This document shows positions 46,135 through 53,944 of a stretch of DNA of 64,000 nt, piece after piece (the stretch's first letter is position 1; every line of letters begins with the position of its first letter). A model generated the notes under the pieces. It did not search any database. It saw nothing but the letters and a program-made list of their open reading frames with translations, and had not been told where the DNA came from. This DNA comes from JACCSI01 sp963815285 (lineage in GTDB: Bacteria > Acidobacteriota > Vicinamibacteria > Vicinamibacterales > UBA2999). The stretch covers positions 186,001 to 250,000 of the forward strand of contig CAWFGB010000012.1 of NCBI GenBank assembly GCA_963815285.1. The letters run 5' to 3'. A program made the translations under genes and the position numbers.

Positions 46135-46270
46135 CGCTCGGTTTTTCAGCTGGTGGAGGCTCAGCCAGAGCTCCCAGCTAAGACTTTTCGGCTCTCGGCG
46201 TCACGAGCTACAGCCCCCCTCAAGCACCTCCGTTGATCGTCCGATATGGCGGCTGCAGCTCAGCGCACAC

Positions 46271-47680
46271 ATGACGCCTCCATCATCGCCACCGGCATGG
46301 ATTTGTCCCTCCTGCGAGCGACACCTGCCGGGACGCGTCCGTCAATGTCGCTGCGGTTACGACTCTGGGGCCGTTAACGAGTCGATTACCCCAACCGCCC
46401 CGAGCATCAAGCCGGGCTCCGCGAAGACGGCGCTGTGGCTCGGGATCGCGATGCTGGCATTCATCAGCGTTGTTACCGCCCTTAACCTTCAGTCACAAGA
46501 CGAGGCGATGACGCATCCCGCCGCCGCCGCCGCCGCCGAAACCCCGGCGTTGCCCGCCATCGGATCCGGAGCGAGCATCCAGTCTCAACCCGTCCCGATG
46601 GGCGCTCGGGACTCGCCCGCTACACCACGTCTGGTGCCTCTCGAGCCCGTGTCGTTGCGAGAGGAACCTGCGGCGCCGGCGCCAGTGCCGGTCGAGCGCC
46701 CGACCCTGCGATCGATTGAGGAGATCGTCAGTCGAGCGGCGCCCGCGGTGGTGCTGATCCGCACCTCCAACTCCGCCGGCACGGGTTTCTTCGTCACACA
46801 GGATCTTCTGCTGACCAACGCCCACGTCGTGGATGGCCAGTCGTTCGTAGAAGTGCGCTTGGCGAGCGGCGAAGCCATCCAGGGCCGCGTCGAACGCACG
46901 TCACCGGACCTCGACCTTGCCGTCGTGCGCGCCACGGCGCGGCCGGGGAGCAACCAGATTCTCCAGCTCGGTTCGGCCAGCCCGATCCTGCCCGGCCAGG
47001 AGGTCCTCGCGATTGGATCCCCGCTCGGCCTGCAGAACACGGTCACGCGCGGGATTGTCAGCGCTGTGCGCAACACGGGCGGCGTCGAGTTGATTCAAAC
47101 CGATGCGGCCATCAATCCGGGCAACAGCGGCGGGCCGCTCCTCGATCGCGACGGACGCGTCATCGGTGTCACGACCCTCAAGGTGACGCGCGGCGCGGAG
47201 TCGCTCGGCTTCGCCGTCGCCATCTTTCACGCCGTACCCCTGATTGAGGGACGCGCCATGCCGACCGGACTCGGTACCTCACACGCCCCATCGCTGCAAG
47301 CAGGACCCGGTGGCGCGAGTGAGACCGAGACGGCTCGACGCTCGGGGGCGGTCCGTTTCGAGCAGACACTGCAGCAGGCCGCGCAACGGGCGGAACAAAT
47401 TGACGCGCAGTTCAAGCGATTCACGGGCAACTGCCTGGTCACACCCATCACGCACGACGGGCAGCGCGACTGGTTTGTGTACCGTGATCAGGCGCCTTTG
47501 TTCAAGACGCTCGATACGTGGTGCACATCGTTTGCGGGCGACCTGCAGGGATTCGCGCGCCAGTTCAGCACGTTCATGGCAGAAGCGAGCGAGCAGGCAC
47601 GGCGGGCCGGGGTATATCCGGGCACGCTGCGGGACACGCGCCGCAAATACCGGCTGGATTGGACGGGGTGGGATCGTTGA
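46271..47680 (+). CDS. Zinc-ribbon, membrane-anchored trypsin-like serine protease (S1C)
   Basis: A 469-residue protein of mixed build. Residues about 10-32 form a zinc ribbon (CPSC and CRCGYDSG). A single membrane helix lies near 53-72, followed by an Ala/Pro-rich linker (80-145). The trypsin-like domain (about 150-320) has the triad His in TNAHVV, Asp in DLDLAVV and Ser in GNSGGPL. No PDZ domain is evident; the C-terminal 130 residues carry two cysteines and are unrecognised. The ribbon should be cytoplasmic and the protease periplasmic. It lies 136 bp after the kinase gene and may be part of the envelope-stress block. Confidence 0.85.
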   Translation: MTPPSSPPAWICPSCERHLPGRVRQCRCGYDSGAVNESITPTAPSIKPGSAKTALWLGIAMLAFISVVTALNLQSQDEAMTHPAAAAAAETPALPAIGSGASIQSQPVPMGARDSPATPRLVPLEPVSLREEPAAPAPVPVERPTLRSIEEIVSRAAPAVVLIRTSNSAGTGFFVTQDLLLTNAHVVDGQSFVEVRLASGEAIQGRVERTSPDLDLAVVRATARPGSNQILQLGSASPILPGQEVLAIGSPLGLQNTVTRGIVSAVRNTGGVELIQTDAAINPGNSGGPLLDRDGRVIGVTTLKVTRGAESLGFAVAIFHAVPLIEGRAMPTGLGTSHAPSLQAGPGGASETETARRSGAVRFEQTLQQAAQRAEQIDAQFKRFTGNCLVTPITHDGQRDWFVYRDQAPLFKTLDTWCTSFAGDLQGFARQFSTFMAEASEQARRAGVYPGTLRDTRRKYRLDWTGWDR

Positions 47681-47718
47681 TCGGGTGCGGCTGGGTGCGG
47701 CTGGGTGCGGTCGGGTGC
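47681..47718. repeat. 10-bp tandem array filling a convergent spacer
   Basis: Four exact-length decamers, YYGGGTGCGG, begin one base after the protease TGA and end one base before the tsaC TAA. They occupy the entire spacer, and no terminator hairpin is visible. Confidence 0.85.
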
Positions 47719-47719
47719 T

Positions 47720-48790
47720 TTATGGGCGGACGACGCGGCCCTCGGCGGCTCTCGTGAGGCGATCGAGAATCGCCGCATTGATGCCCTCTCCTTCCGGCGC
47801 CGACGCGAAGATGACGTCTACGGCTTCGGCGTCGAGTGCGCGTAACGCCCGGAATAGATCGCGCGCGGTCTCCTCCCGATCGCGCCGGCTTCCGCACCGC
47901 ATCGTCACCACTCTCCCGCTGCCGCCTACCGCCGCCACCCGGGGCGCGAGTGCGATCAGGTCTTCTTCCGGTGCGAGCACGCCGGCCCGCAGCCCGGACG
48001 CTGCGGCGCTGCGGATGTCGTTGCCCATCCGCTCCACCACCTGGCCCACGTCACCGACATACAACGTTAGGGTGGCGCGCGGCGCGTAGTGGCGCAACAA
48101 CTGCCCTGGTGCGGGCTGTGCGCGTGCCTGGTTCAGGGCCTCTGAGACACTGCGCGCATCTGGCACGAGACGCCGGATGTCTGCGAGAGCAACCCCGCCC
48201 GGCCTGCGCACGAGTGGCGGCGTCACGGTGAAATCGAGAATCGTCGATTCGACGCCGATCGGCGTGGCGCCGCCGTCGATGACGATGTCCACAACCCCAT
48301 CCAGATCCGCGAGCACGTGCTCGGCACGTGTCGGGCTCGGATACCCGAATCGGTTGGCGCTGGGCGCCGCCACCGGCACGCCCGCCGCGGCAAGCAGCGC
48401 GCGGGCAATGGGATGTGACGGGACACGGATTGCGACGGTCGGGAGTCCGGCGGTCACCACGTCCGGCACGATCGATTGCTTCTCGAGAATCAACGTGAGC
48501 GCCCCTGGCCAGAACGCCGCCGCCAGGTCGCGTGCAGCGGGCGGTACTACCTTCGCAATCTGCTCGACCTGATCGACGCCGGCGAGATGCACGATCATCG
48601 GATCGGTCGGCGGACGGCCCTTGGCTTCGAAGATGCGCGCGACGGCCGCCGCGTTCAAGGCATGTGCGCCAAGCCCGTACACCGTTTCCGTCGGGAAGGC
48701 GACCAGCCCACCGGCGCGCACGACAGCCGCCACCTCGCGAATGCGCGCGAGATCCGGATGCTGCGGATCGATTACCACCACGCGGGTCAT
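47720..48790 (-). CDS. tsaC: Threonylcarbamoyl-AMP synthase (Sua5 type)
   Basis: This enzyme makes threonylcarbamoyl-adenylate for the t6A37 modification of ANN-decoding tRNAs. The YrdC domain (about residues 10-200) shows GLVAFPTETVYGLGAHA, KGRPPTDPMIVHL and SANRFG. A Sua5 C-terminal domain (about 220-356) makes it the long form of 356 residues. The ATG at 48790 overlaps the DUF3810 stop by 4 bp; a TTG at 48796 is a less likely start. It ends next to the decamer array. Confidence 0.93.
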   Translation of the reverse strand: MTRVVVIDPQHPDLARIREVAAVVRAGGLVAFPTETVYGLGAHALNAAAVARIFEAKGRPPTDPMIVHLAGVDQVEQIAKVVPPAARDLAAAFWPGALTLILEKQSIVPDVVTAGLPTVAIRVPSHPIARALLAAAGVPVAAPSANRFGYPSPTRAEHVLADLDGVVDIVIDGGATPIGVESTILDFTVTPPLVRRPGGVALADIRRLVPDARSVSEALNQARAQPAPGQLLRHYAPRATLTLYVGDVGQVVERMGNDIRSAAASGLRAGVLAPEEDLIALAPRVAAVGGSGRVVTMRCGSRRDREETARDLFRALRALDAEAVDVIFASAPEGEGINAAILDRLTRAAEGRVVRP

Positions 48791-49842
48791 GGCCAATCGA
48801 GCGCACCGGACGCGAGCAGCAGTTCGACCACACGGCTGTAGCTCGCCACGCCTTCCTGTACCCCCTGCGCCTTCAAGTACTGATCGTAGGTGTCCCAGCT
48901 CGCGCGCGCGACCACCTCGACACGGTCATCGAGCCGCGCCGCAATCGCCCGGCGATCAGCGGTCGGGCCGGGCCCGAGCAGCGCGACGCTCGCCCGCTGT
49001 TCGCCTGCGGGGAGCTGGCCGATGGCATGATCGAAGAGAGACAGCCACGCGCTGTACTGTGAGGCTGCATCAGCCCGCACGGCTGCGAGGAGCCCAACGA
49101 AGCTCGCGTCAGCTTCGGGGGCGTAGCCGGCCAGGTGGGCCCATTCGTGCGCTAGCACGGCAGGACGCTCCGGAGGCGTCAACGCCGGGTTGACGAGCGT
49201 CTCCAGCAGGAAGGGGGCGTGCATACCGTCAACGCCCGCAGCGCGAAAAAACGGCGCCAGCAGCGTCCGTTTCGGGCGGCCGGGCGTCGTCGGGGTCGGA
49301 CGGCCCAACCGGCGTTCCACGTCGTGCAGCGCCCTCACGAGAGCGGCGGGCACGTCCCCGCTTTCAGGGAACCCCACGACGTGGGCCGCCTCGTGCAGGC
49401 GATTGACCTCCGATGTCGCACGCCCAGCCAATGCGCGAAGGGCGGCGGGTGTGACGCGCGTCGCATCGTACCCGATGGCTCCCTCCAGAGGTACGCGCGC
49501 GTAGTTCAGGCCCCATGCTAGAGCGAACCACACGTAGAGCACCGATACGACAACAAGGGTCGCGAGCGCACCGCGCAAGATCGGCTGCGCCCGGCGCGTG
49601 CGCCAAGCCCGCCGGAGCCAACGCCCCCAGGCAATGAGTAGGGCGATCGCCATCGTGCCCACGAGCACATCGAAAAGTGAAAACCTGCTGGTGTTCGACC
49701 ACGAGGTCAGGTTGGTCTGCAGCGCCGGATAAAAGCCAACAGCGTAGTAATGCTCGACGAGGGCGGGCGGTAGTGGGAGCACGAAGACTCCCGCCGCAAG
49801 AATGACGGTGGCCGCTTGCAGCGCGATAAGGGCACGGCGCAA
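48787..49842 (-). CDS. DUF3810 domain membrane protein (putative metalloprotease)
   Basis: A 351-residue DUF3810 protein. Three hydrophobic segments in the first 125 residues lead to a domain with HEWAHLAGY (about 229-237), a classic HExxH zinc-protease motif, followed by an acidic EAD that could give the third ligand. The start is TTG at 49842; no ATG or GTG nearby gives a full N-terminus. It lies 4 bp after the fn3 gene and overlaps tsaC by 4 bp. A membrane protease role is inferred from the motif only. Confidence 0.82.
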   Translation of the reverse strand: MRRALIALQAATVILAAGVFVLPLPPALVEHYYAVGFYPALQTNLTSWSNTSRFSLFDVLVGTMAIALLIAWGRWLRRAWRTRRAQPILRGALATLVVVSVLYVWFALAWGLNYARVPLEGAIGYDATRVTPAALRALAGRATSEVNRLHEAAHVVGFPESGDVPAALVRALHDVERRLGRPTPTTPGRPKRTLLAPFFRAAGVDGMHAPFLLETLVNPALTPPERPAVLAHEWAHLAGYAPEADASFVGLLAAVRADAASQYSAWLSLFDHAIGQLPAGEQRASVALLGPGPTADRRAIAARLDDRVEVVARASWDTYDQYLKAQGVQEGVASYSRVVELLLASGALDWP

Positions 49843-49846
49843 GGGA

Positions 49847-50236
49847 TTACTGAATCGTCAGCGTCTGCTCCTGCGATGCGGAGCTCGTGCCGCAGGCATT
49901 ACGAGCGAAGACGCGCACGTAGTAGGTGCCAGCTCCGGCTTCACGTTCGAACGAGGTGCTCGTCGCAGGCGCGACGAACGTGCCCTGATTGTTCGTACCT
50001 GGAGTGCTGCCGGCCTCGATGATGTAGGTCGTGACTGACTCGTTCGCCGGAGCGGGGGCCCAGGTCAGGCGTCCCTTGGGGCCTTCGGCCACCACTGCGA
50101 CACCCGTCGGCGCACTCGGCGGCGCCGAACAGTTGGCGCCCACCGGTCCGAGTTCGCTGCTGCGCATGGCCCAGAGTCCGACGAGGATGATGGAAACCAC
50201 GACGACGACGACAGCGATGACACCGTTCTTGTTCAT
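49847..50236 (-). CDS. Membrane-anchored fibronectin type III domain protein
   Basis: A 129-residue protein: one N-terminal membrane helix (about residues 5-26) followed by a single fn3 domain (about 38-129, SAPTGVAVVAEGPKGRLTW to the end). Two cysteines (near 36 and 114) could form a disulphide, so the domain is likely extracytoplasmic. The ATG at 50236 is preferred to 50251, which lies in a region of mixed character. It is 68 bp downstream of the tRNA gene on the same strand. Fn3 domains usually bind protein or polysaccharide; the partner is unknown. Confidence 0.75.
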   Translation of the reverse strand: MNKNGVIAVVVVVVSIILVGLWAMRSSELGPVGANCSAPPSAPTGVAVVAEGPKGRLTWAPAPANESVTTYIIEAGSTPGTNNQGTFVAPATSTSFEREAGAGTYYVRVFARNACGTSSASQEQTLTIQ

Positions 50237-50254
50237 ACGTTCTGTACACATATG

Positions 50255-50280
50255 AGGGGCCAGCCCGCGGCGTGGCCCCT
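50255..50280 (-). terminator. Strong hairpin between tRNA-Pro and fn3 gene
   Basis: A perfect 8-bp AGGGGCCA/TGGCCCCT stem has a 10-base GC-rich loop. It lies 24 bp past the tRNA 3' end and 18 bp ahead of the fn3 start. There is no T-run on the minus strand, so it may define the tRNA 3' trailer instead of terminating. Confidence 0.4.
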
Positions 50281-50304
50281 ACTAGAAAACCCAGAGTGCG
50301 AAAT

Positions 50305-50381
<77 letters not shown>

Positions 50382-50418
50382 ATCTTGCTTCTCTCTTGCT
50401 TCTTGGCCCTGGCTTTCG

Positions 50419-50880
50419 TTAACTCGCCCGCCGACGTTTCGCGGCCGCACCCTTTTGCCGGCTGGCAGGCGCGACCAGCTGCAGTTCTGGCGGGTGGCCT
50501 GCGTCCTGACTGAGCAGCTGGAGGATTGCTTCCAGACCTGTGCGGACCTCTCGCAGCTTGGACCGCGCCATCTCGCTCAGGACGTCGTCCATCGCTTCGG
50601 CGGCGATCGACGAACGCGGCCCCTGCTTTTCCTCTTCGAGGCGGCGCCGTGCACCGGCCAGGGTCAACCCCTCGCCGAAGACCAGCTCCTTAATCCGAAG
50701 GACCAGCTCGACATCAGCCCGACGATACATTCGCCCGCCACCGCTTGCCGCCGGTTTCCCCAACCCGGGGAATTCGGCCTCCCACGACCGCAGCATGTAA
50801 GGCTGCAGCTGGGTCAGTTCGCAAACGTCAGCGGACTTGAACAGTTCGCGTTTCGCAACCACAGACGACTCAGCGGACAC
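50419..50880 (-). CDS. MerR family transcriptional regulator
   Basis: A 153-residue regulator with an N-terminal winged-helix MerR domain (about 13-75). VCELTQLQPYMLRSWEAEFP is helix-turn-helix plus wing, and GRMYRRADVELVLRIKELV follows. A helical dimerisation stretch and a basic Lys/Arg tail complete it. No effector-binding cysteines are seen. It starts 20 bp after the der stop, so the two form an operon, as in many delta-proteobacteria and acidobacteria. Confidence 0.88.
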   Translation of the reverse strand: MSAESSVVAKRELFKSADVCELTQLQPYMLRSWEAEFPGLGKPAASGGGRMYRRADVELVLRIKELVFGEGLTLAGARRRLEEEKQGPRSSIAAEAMDDVLSEMARSKLREVRTGLEAILQLLSQDAGHPPELQLVAPASRQKGAAAKRRRAS

Positions 50881-50900
50881 ATGAGTATATCACGCGCATA

Positions 50901-52313
50901 TCACTGTTTTCGGTCTTCTGACCGGCCTCTTGCCCGTTTGCGGACGGTGATCTTGATGGGGGAACCGACGAACCCGTACTTCTCGCGGAGTTGGTTCTCG
51001 AGGTAACGCTCATAGGAGAAATGGAACCTGCTGGCAACGTTAGTGAACAGCACGAAGGTCGGCGGTGCGACGCCGGTCTGCGCCGCGTAGAGCACGCGCA
51101 CGCTGCGGTGTCCGGGGCTGACCGGTGGCTGCTTCGAGGTGATCTGTTCGATGAAGCGGTTCAGGTCCGAGGTTCCGACGCGCCGCCGCCGCGACACAGA
51201 CACCATGTCGATGGCCTCGAGCAGCTTCGGTGTGCGCTCGCCGGTTTTCGCGGAGATGTGAAGGATGGGCGCGTATTCCAGGAACTTGAGCTGATAGCGT
51301 AGCCGCTCATCGAACACCTTATAGGCGTCGGGGCCCTGTTCCTTCATCAAATCCCACTTGTTCGCGGCAAGGATGATGCCCCGGCCTGCCTTGTCCGCGT
51401 CGCCGCCGATAGCCGCATCCTGGTCGGTGACGCCCTGTGACGCGTCGATGACCAGGACCACGACGTCGGCGCGTTCGATGGCGCGCCGCGCCAACATCAC
51501 GCTGACTTGCTCCACCGTGCCGCCGGCGTGAACTCGCCCGGCGCGTCGAATTCCCGCGGTGTCCACGATGCGGAACTGGCGGCGGTGCCACTTGAGCAGG
51601 GTGTCGACCGAGTCACGCGTCGTCCCGGGGACATCCGACACAATCATCCGCTCCTCTCGGAGCAGCCGATTGACCAGCGACGACTTGCCCGCGTTCGGCC
51701 GGCCCACGATCGCGACCGACGTTTCTCCCGTGGCCGCATCGGCCGCGGAGGGGGCGGGGCTTGCGACGTCTTCGGCGTCCTCATCTCGATCGCGCAAGCG
51801 TACCGTTCGCGGCAGCCGCTTGACGATCTCCTCCAATAATTCGCCGACACCCCGCCCGTGTTCGGCGCTGATCTCGATGATTGGGTCGAACCCCAGGCGG
51901 TAGAGTTCGAGGGCGCCGCTTTCCGAGCGGCGATCGTCGGTCTTGTTGACCGCGAGCAGCACCGGGACGCCCGCCGCTCTCACAGCGGCCGCGATGTCCT
52001 CATCGCCGGGGACCCGCCCTTCCCGGCCGTCCACAACGAACACGATGGTGTCCGCCGTGTCGATGGCTCGTTTGCCCCGAGCGACCACCAGTTCGTGCAG
52101 CGGGTCGTGCGAGGCGCCAAACATCCCGCCGGTGTCCGTCAGCTCGAAGGTCAGGTCCTGCGAGACGACCGGGTGCGTCAGGACGTCGCGGGTCGTTCCC
52201 GGAAGGGGCGCCACGATAGCACGCCGCGTCCCGGTGAGCCGATTGAACAGCGTGGACTTGCCCACATTGGGTCGGCCGACGAGCACGACGGAGGGGAGGC
52301 GCTTGGGAGACAC
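50901..52313 (-). CDS. der: Ribosome-biogenesis GTPase Der (EngA)
   Basis: Der is an essential GTPase for 50S subunit assembly. The two tandem G domains have P-loops GRPNVGKST (near residue 13) and GRPNAGKSS (near 205), G3 motifs DTGG and DTAG, and G4 NKTD and NKWD. A C-terminal KH-like domain (about 365-460) ends in a basic tail. The start is GTG at 52313. The 470-residue length is normal. It is divergent from the HU gene with a 267-bp spacer. Confidence 0.96.
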   Translation of the reverse strand: MSPKRLPSVVLVGRPNVGKSTLFNRLTGTRRAIVAPLPGTTRDVLTHPVVSQDLTFELTDTGGMFGASHDPLHELVVARGKRAIDTADTIVFVVDGREGRVPGDEDIAAAVRAAGVPVLLAVNKTDDRRSESGALELYRLGFDPIIEISAEHGRGVGELLEEIVKRLPRTVRLRDRDEDAEDVASPAPSAADAATGETSVAIVGRPNAGKSSLVNRLLREERMIVSDVPGTTRDSVDTLLKWHRRQFRIVDTAGIRRAGRVHAGGTVEQVSVMLARRAIERADVVVLVIDASQGVTDQDAAIGGDADKAGRGIILAANKWDLMKEQGPDAYKVFDERLRYQLKFLEYAPILHISAKTGERTPKLLEAIDMVSVSRRRRVGTSDLNRFIEQITSKQPPVSPGHRSVRVLYAAQTGVAPPTFVLFTNVASRFHFSYERYLENQLREKYGFVGSPIKITVRKRARGRSEDRKQ

Positions 52314-52453
52314 GAAGGTCGGCCCTATCTTACAGGCTCACAAGGGGTTGTGGTTTTCGGCGGATCACCCGCAACGGGGAGGGGATGGTCCCCTTTTATC
52401 AGGCGTGTCCGCGGTTTCGCCGATAAGTGCATGTGTAACATAGACTTAACCGT

Positions 52454-52482
52454 TTGACAGCGTAAGTTACTCAAATTAAGAT
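52454..52482 (+). promoter_or_regulatory. Sigma-70-type promoter for the HU-family gene
   Basis: A perfect -35 TTGACA (52454-52459), a 17-bp spacer and -10 TAAGAT (52477-52482) sit in a local AT-rich stretch. Transcription would start near 52489 and leave a leader of about 90 nt before the ATG at 52581. Nothing else was seen in the 52314-52580 spacer apart from a GTAAC/GTTAC inverted pair around the promoter. Confidence 0.75.
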
Positions 52483-52580
52483 AGTTACGGTCGGTAGCGC
52501 TGGTCAGTCGGGGAGCGCGGTATGACGGGTGGGGCGGGCTAACGTCTTCGTCAGGCATATCTGCAGCCAGACTCAATTTC

Positions 52581-52850
52581 ATGATCAAGGTCGACATCGT
52601 CAACGAAGTCTCGCGGGTCGCGGAGATCACCAAAGTCAAGGCCGAGCTGGCCGTGGACGCGGTATTCGAAGCCATGCGGCATTCGATGCAACGTGGCGAA
52701 CGTATTGAGCTGCGGGGCTTTGGCGTTTTTCAGGTGAAGCCGCGCAAGCGTGGCATCGGCCGAAATCCTCGCACCGGCAAGGAAGTTCGTATTCCTCCCG
52801 GACGAACGATCCGTTTCAAGCCCGGGAAAGAGCTCCAGAACATCGGATAA
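52581..52850 (+). CDS. HU/IHF family DNA-binding protein
   Basis: An 89-residue nucleoid protein with the bacterial histone-like fold. ELRGFGVFQVKPRKRGIGRNPRTG forms the beta-arm signature (residues about 44-67), ending in IRFKPGKEL. The arm's proline-bearing RNPRTGKE tip allows DNA bending. HU and IHF subtypes cannot be separated by eye. It follows a strong promoter and leader, so high expression is expected. The M50 protease begins 8 bp after its stop. Confidence 0.93.
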   Translation: MIKVDIVNEVSRVAEITKVKAELAVDAVFEAMRHSMQRGERIELRGFGVFQVKPRKRGIGRNPRTGKEVRIPPGRTIRFKPGKELQNIG

Positions 52851-52858
52851 TCGATCCG

Positions 52859-53839
52859 TTGTCTCTGAACGAGTCGCTCAATCCCCCCGTGTCGCCCTAT
52901 CGGCTTGGCGACGACCATCCGTATTATTTGCCTCCTCCGCGTCGGCGCGACCGCGTGTGGGTCCACGTTCTGTTGCTGGTCCTCACGGTCGTCACCACCA
53001 CGCTGGTCGGCGCGTCGCACTTCTTCGGGTTCAGCGCAGGCTTCAACGCTGAAGCCGTTGTCCTGCCGAACTTTCGCGACCCTGGGTTTTATCTGGCCGG
53101 CTTCTGGTACAGCGCGACCATCCTCGCCATTCTCGGATGTCACGAGATGGGGCACTACATCGCGTGCCGCTTCTACCGCGTGGAAGCGTCGTTGCCGTTC
53201 TTCTTACCGGCGCCGCTGCCCTTGACGGGCACGCTCGGCGCCTTCATCAAGATTCGCGCGCGGATTCCGTCGCGCGTGGCGCTCTTCGACATTGGCCTGT
53301 CGGGGCCGATTGCCGGCTTCATCGTGGCACTCCCTGCCCTCTTCATCGGGCTCGGCCTGTCGACTATAGAACGGGTGCCCGAGGATTTCTCCGGCGTCGA
53401 GCTCGGAGAGCCGCTGCTGTTTCGCGCGGCGGCCTGGCTGATCTGGGGCGAGATCGGCGACGGGATGTCCATCAACATGCACCCGATGGGGTTTGCGGCA
53501 TGGTTTGGCCTGCTGGCGACAGCGCTCAATCTGTTTCCTATCGGGCAGCTCGATGGCGGCCATGTGGCCTATGCCGTGCTCGGACGACGCTCGACGCTGG
53601 TCACGCTGGTGATGATCCTCGTGGCGGTGGCGCTGACGGCGCTGGTGTCTACGAGCTGGCTGGTGTGGACCATTCTGATGGTCGTCATGATCTTCTTCAT
53701 CGGCCCGCACCACCCGCCGACGTTGGACGATGAGGTGAAGCTCGGGAGGGCGCGTCTGGTGCTCGCGGTGATTGGGCTCATCATGCTGATTGTGTGCTTC
53801 ACGCCCGCGCCGATCGAGCCATTCGTCACCGGGCAGTAG
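52859..53839 (+). CDS. Site-2 protease family (M50) membrane metalloprotease
   Basis: A 326-residue polytopic membrane protein with the zinc site HEMGHY (about residues 96-101) and the distal LDGGH (about 226-230) typical of S2P proteases. Six or so hydrophobic segments are visible. No PDZ domain is apparent. It likely cleaves membrane-spanning regulators, but no anti-sigma factor is nearby. The start is TTG at 52859. It is convergent with priA across a 105-bp spacer whose only structure is a TCCGCC/GGCGGA hairpin (53922-53940). Confidence 0.88.
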   Translation: MSLNESLNPPVSPYRLGDDHPYYLPPPRRRDRVWVHVLLLVLTVVTTTLVGASHFFGFSAGFNAEAVVLPNFRDPGFYLAGFWYSATILAILGCHEMGHYIACRFYRVEASLPFFLPAPLPLTGTLGAFIKIRARIPSRVALFDIGLSGPIAGFIVALPALFIGLGLSTIERVPEDFSGVELGEPLLFRAAAWLIWGEIGDGMSINMHPMGFAAWFGLLATALNLFPIGQLDGGHVAYAVLGRRSTLVTLVMILVAVALTALVSTSWLVWTILMVVMIFFIGPHHPPTLDDEVKLGRARLVLAVIGLIMLIVCFTPAPIEPFVTGQ

Positions 53840-53944
53840 ACTGACGCGGCGCGATCGTGGAAGCAGCGCGTGTTCTGCGCCGGCACGACATGAGCGTCCT
53901 GCGCCGCGCGATGCGAGGCCGTCCGCCGCCGAAGGGCGGAGGTG

